In this document: positions 5,003 to 5,359 of the stretch, piece after piece
Layout: every line of letters starts with the position of its first letter
Numbering within the stretch: the stretch's first letter is position 1
Assembly: GCA_031257955.1 (NCBI GenBank)
Contig: JAIRNQ010000319.1
Span: forward strand, 1-5,359
Direction: 5' to 3'
DNA: 5,359 nucleotides
From: Deltaproteobacteria bacterium
GTDB lineage: Bacteria > Desulfobacterota > Desulfarculia > Adiutricales > Adiutricaceae
The notes under the pieces: generated by a model
Told to the model about the DNA's origin: nothing
What the model saw: only the letters and a program-made list of their open reading frames with translations
Database searches by the model: none
Made by a program: the position numbers and the translations under genes

Positions 5003-5359
5003 AGGCTGAAGGAAGGCTCGAAACCCAAGACGGATTTGATTTTCCCGAATTTCACGAAGTAGTCGCGCAGATCCGGGGTGGCCGGCTCAAAGGCCACGTA
5101 GCCGTTTGGGTTAATATCCATCAGGGGCTTGGCCAGTTCCTTGAACTGGATGTTTTGTTCGTCGGCGCCGACGTTAAAGATTTGGCCTTCCACCAGATCC
5201 GCCGAGGCGCCCAGCGCCTTCCTTAAGGCCCGGGCCACATCGGCCACGTGGACCAGCGGGCGCCACTGCTCTCCGCTAAATATCCGGGCGTGGCCCTTCA
5301 ATACCATGTCCCTGGTCAGAAGGTTCACGGCCAAAACGAATCGGGGCCTTGGGGAGAAG
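4918..5359 (-). CDS. NAD-dependent epimerase/dehydratase, C-terminal part (5' end off window)
   Basis: The 146 visible residues are the C-terminal, substrate-binding half of an extended short-chain dehydrogenase/reductase of the nucleotide-sugar epimerase/dehydratase group. The frame stays open to the window edge, so the TTG at 5332-5334 is internal. Typical elements in order are SPRPRFVLAVNLLTRD near the edge, FSGEQWRPLVHVADVARAL (the conserved substrate-contacting GxxxRPxxHVxDVA segment), IFNVGADEQNIQFKELA, and PDLRDYFVKFGKIKSVLGFEP (the DxRxYxVxxxKI...LGF signature). The Rossmann NAD site and YxxxK catalytic pair would lie outside the window. These enzymes reshape sugar nucleotides by epimerisation, dehydration or reduction; the exact reaction cannot be told from this end. 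The neighbouring aminotransferase fits a shared amino- or deoxy-sugar pathway. The last 86 bases of the gene are duplicated downstream. Confidence 0.92.
   Translation of the reverse strand, partial: FSPRPRFVLAVNLLTRDMVLKGHARIFSGEQWRPLVHVADVARALRKALGASADLVEGQIFNVGADEQNIQFKELAKPLMDINPNGYVAFEPATPDLRDYFVKFGKIKSVLGFEPSFSLAEGLADLGEWVKNGVPADPYSPKWRNS

Noticed and set aside
4918..5334. Epimerase gene starting at the TTG at 5334
   Set aside because: The frame continues with family-typical residues (SPRPRFV) to the window edge, so the gene is a 5'-truncated fragment of a longer protein.

Overview
This window looks like part of a surface-glycan or sugar-nucleotide gene locus from a fairly GC-rich bacterium. 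Genes use mostly G/C-ending codons, and several appear to start at GTG or TTG. The genus cannot be named from the sequence. All credible genes lie on the minus strand, so transcription runs from the right edge to the left.

In transcription order: (1) the C-terminal 146 residues of an NAD-dependent epimerase/dehydratase (5359-4918, 5' end off the window); (2) a complete PLP-dependent DegT/DnrJ/EryC1/StrS-type sugar aminotransferase (4797-3460); (3) a gap of about 630 bases holding an 82-base tandem repeat, an AT-rich island and a GC-rich hairpin-prone stretch; (4) two class I SAM methyltransferases that overlap by about 10 bases (2827-2138 and 2147-1206), the second with an N-terminal four-cysteine knuckle; (5) a gap of about 340 bases with a nested palindromic element; (6) the first 289 residues of an asparagine-synthase-like amidotransferase without the catalytic N-terminal cysteine (869-1, 3' end off the window).

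A plausible shared job, by inference from gene families, is making and decorating an amino- or deoxy-sugar. The epimerase/dehydratase and aminotransferase would build the nucleotide sugar. The methyltransferases and the ATP-dependent amide-forming enzyme would add methyl and amide groups. No glycosyltransferase, polymerase or export gene is visible, so the final product is unknown.

The most unusual features are non-coding. The last 86 bases of the epimerase gene are tandemly duplicated just after its stop codon. An 82-base unit is tandemly repeated after the aminotransferase. A nested inverted-repeat element lies before the asparagine-synthase-like gene. An AT-rich island is flanked by near-identical 12-base direct repeats. 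No tRNA, rRNA, CRISPR array, transposase or phage gene was seen, and I see no clear evidence of a wholly new multi-gene system.
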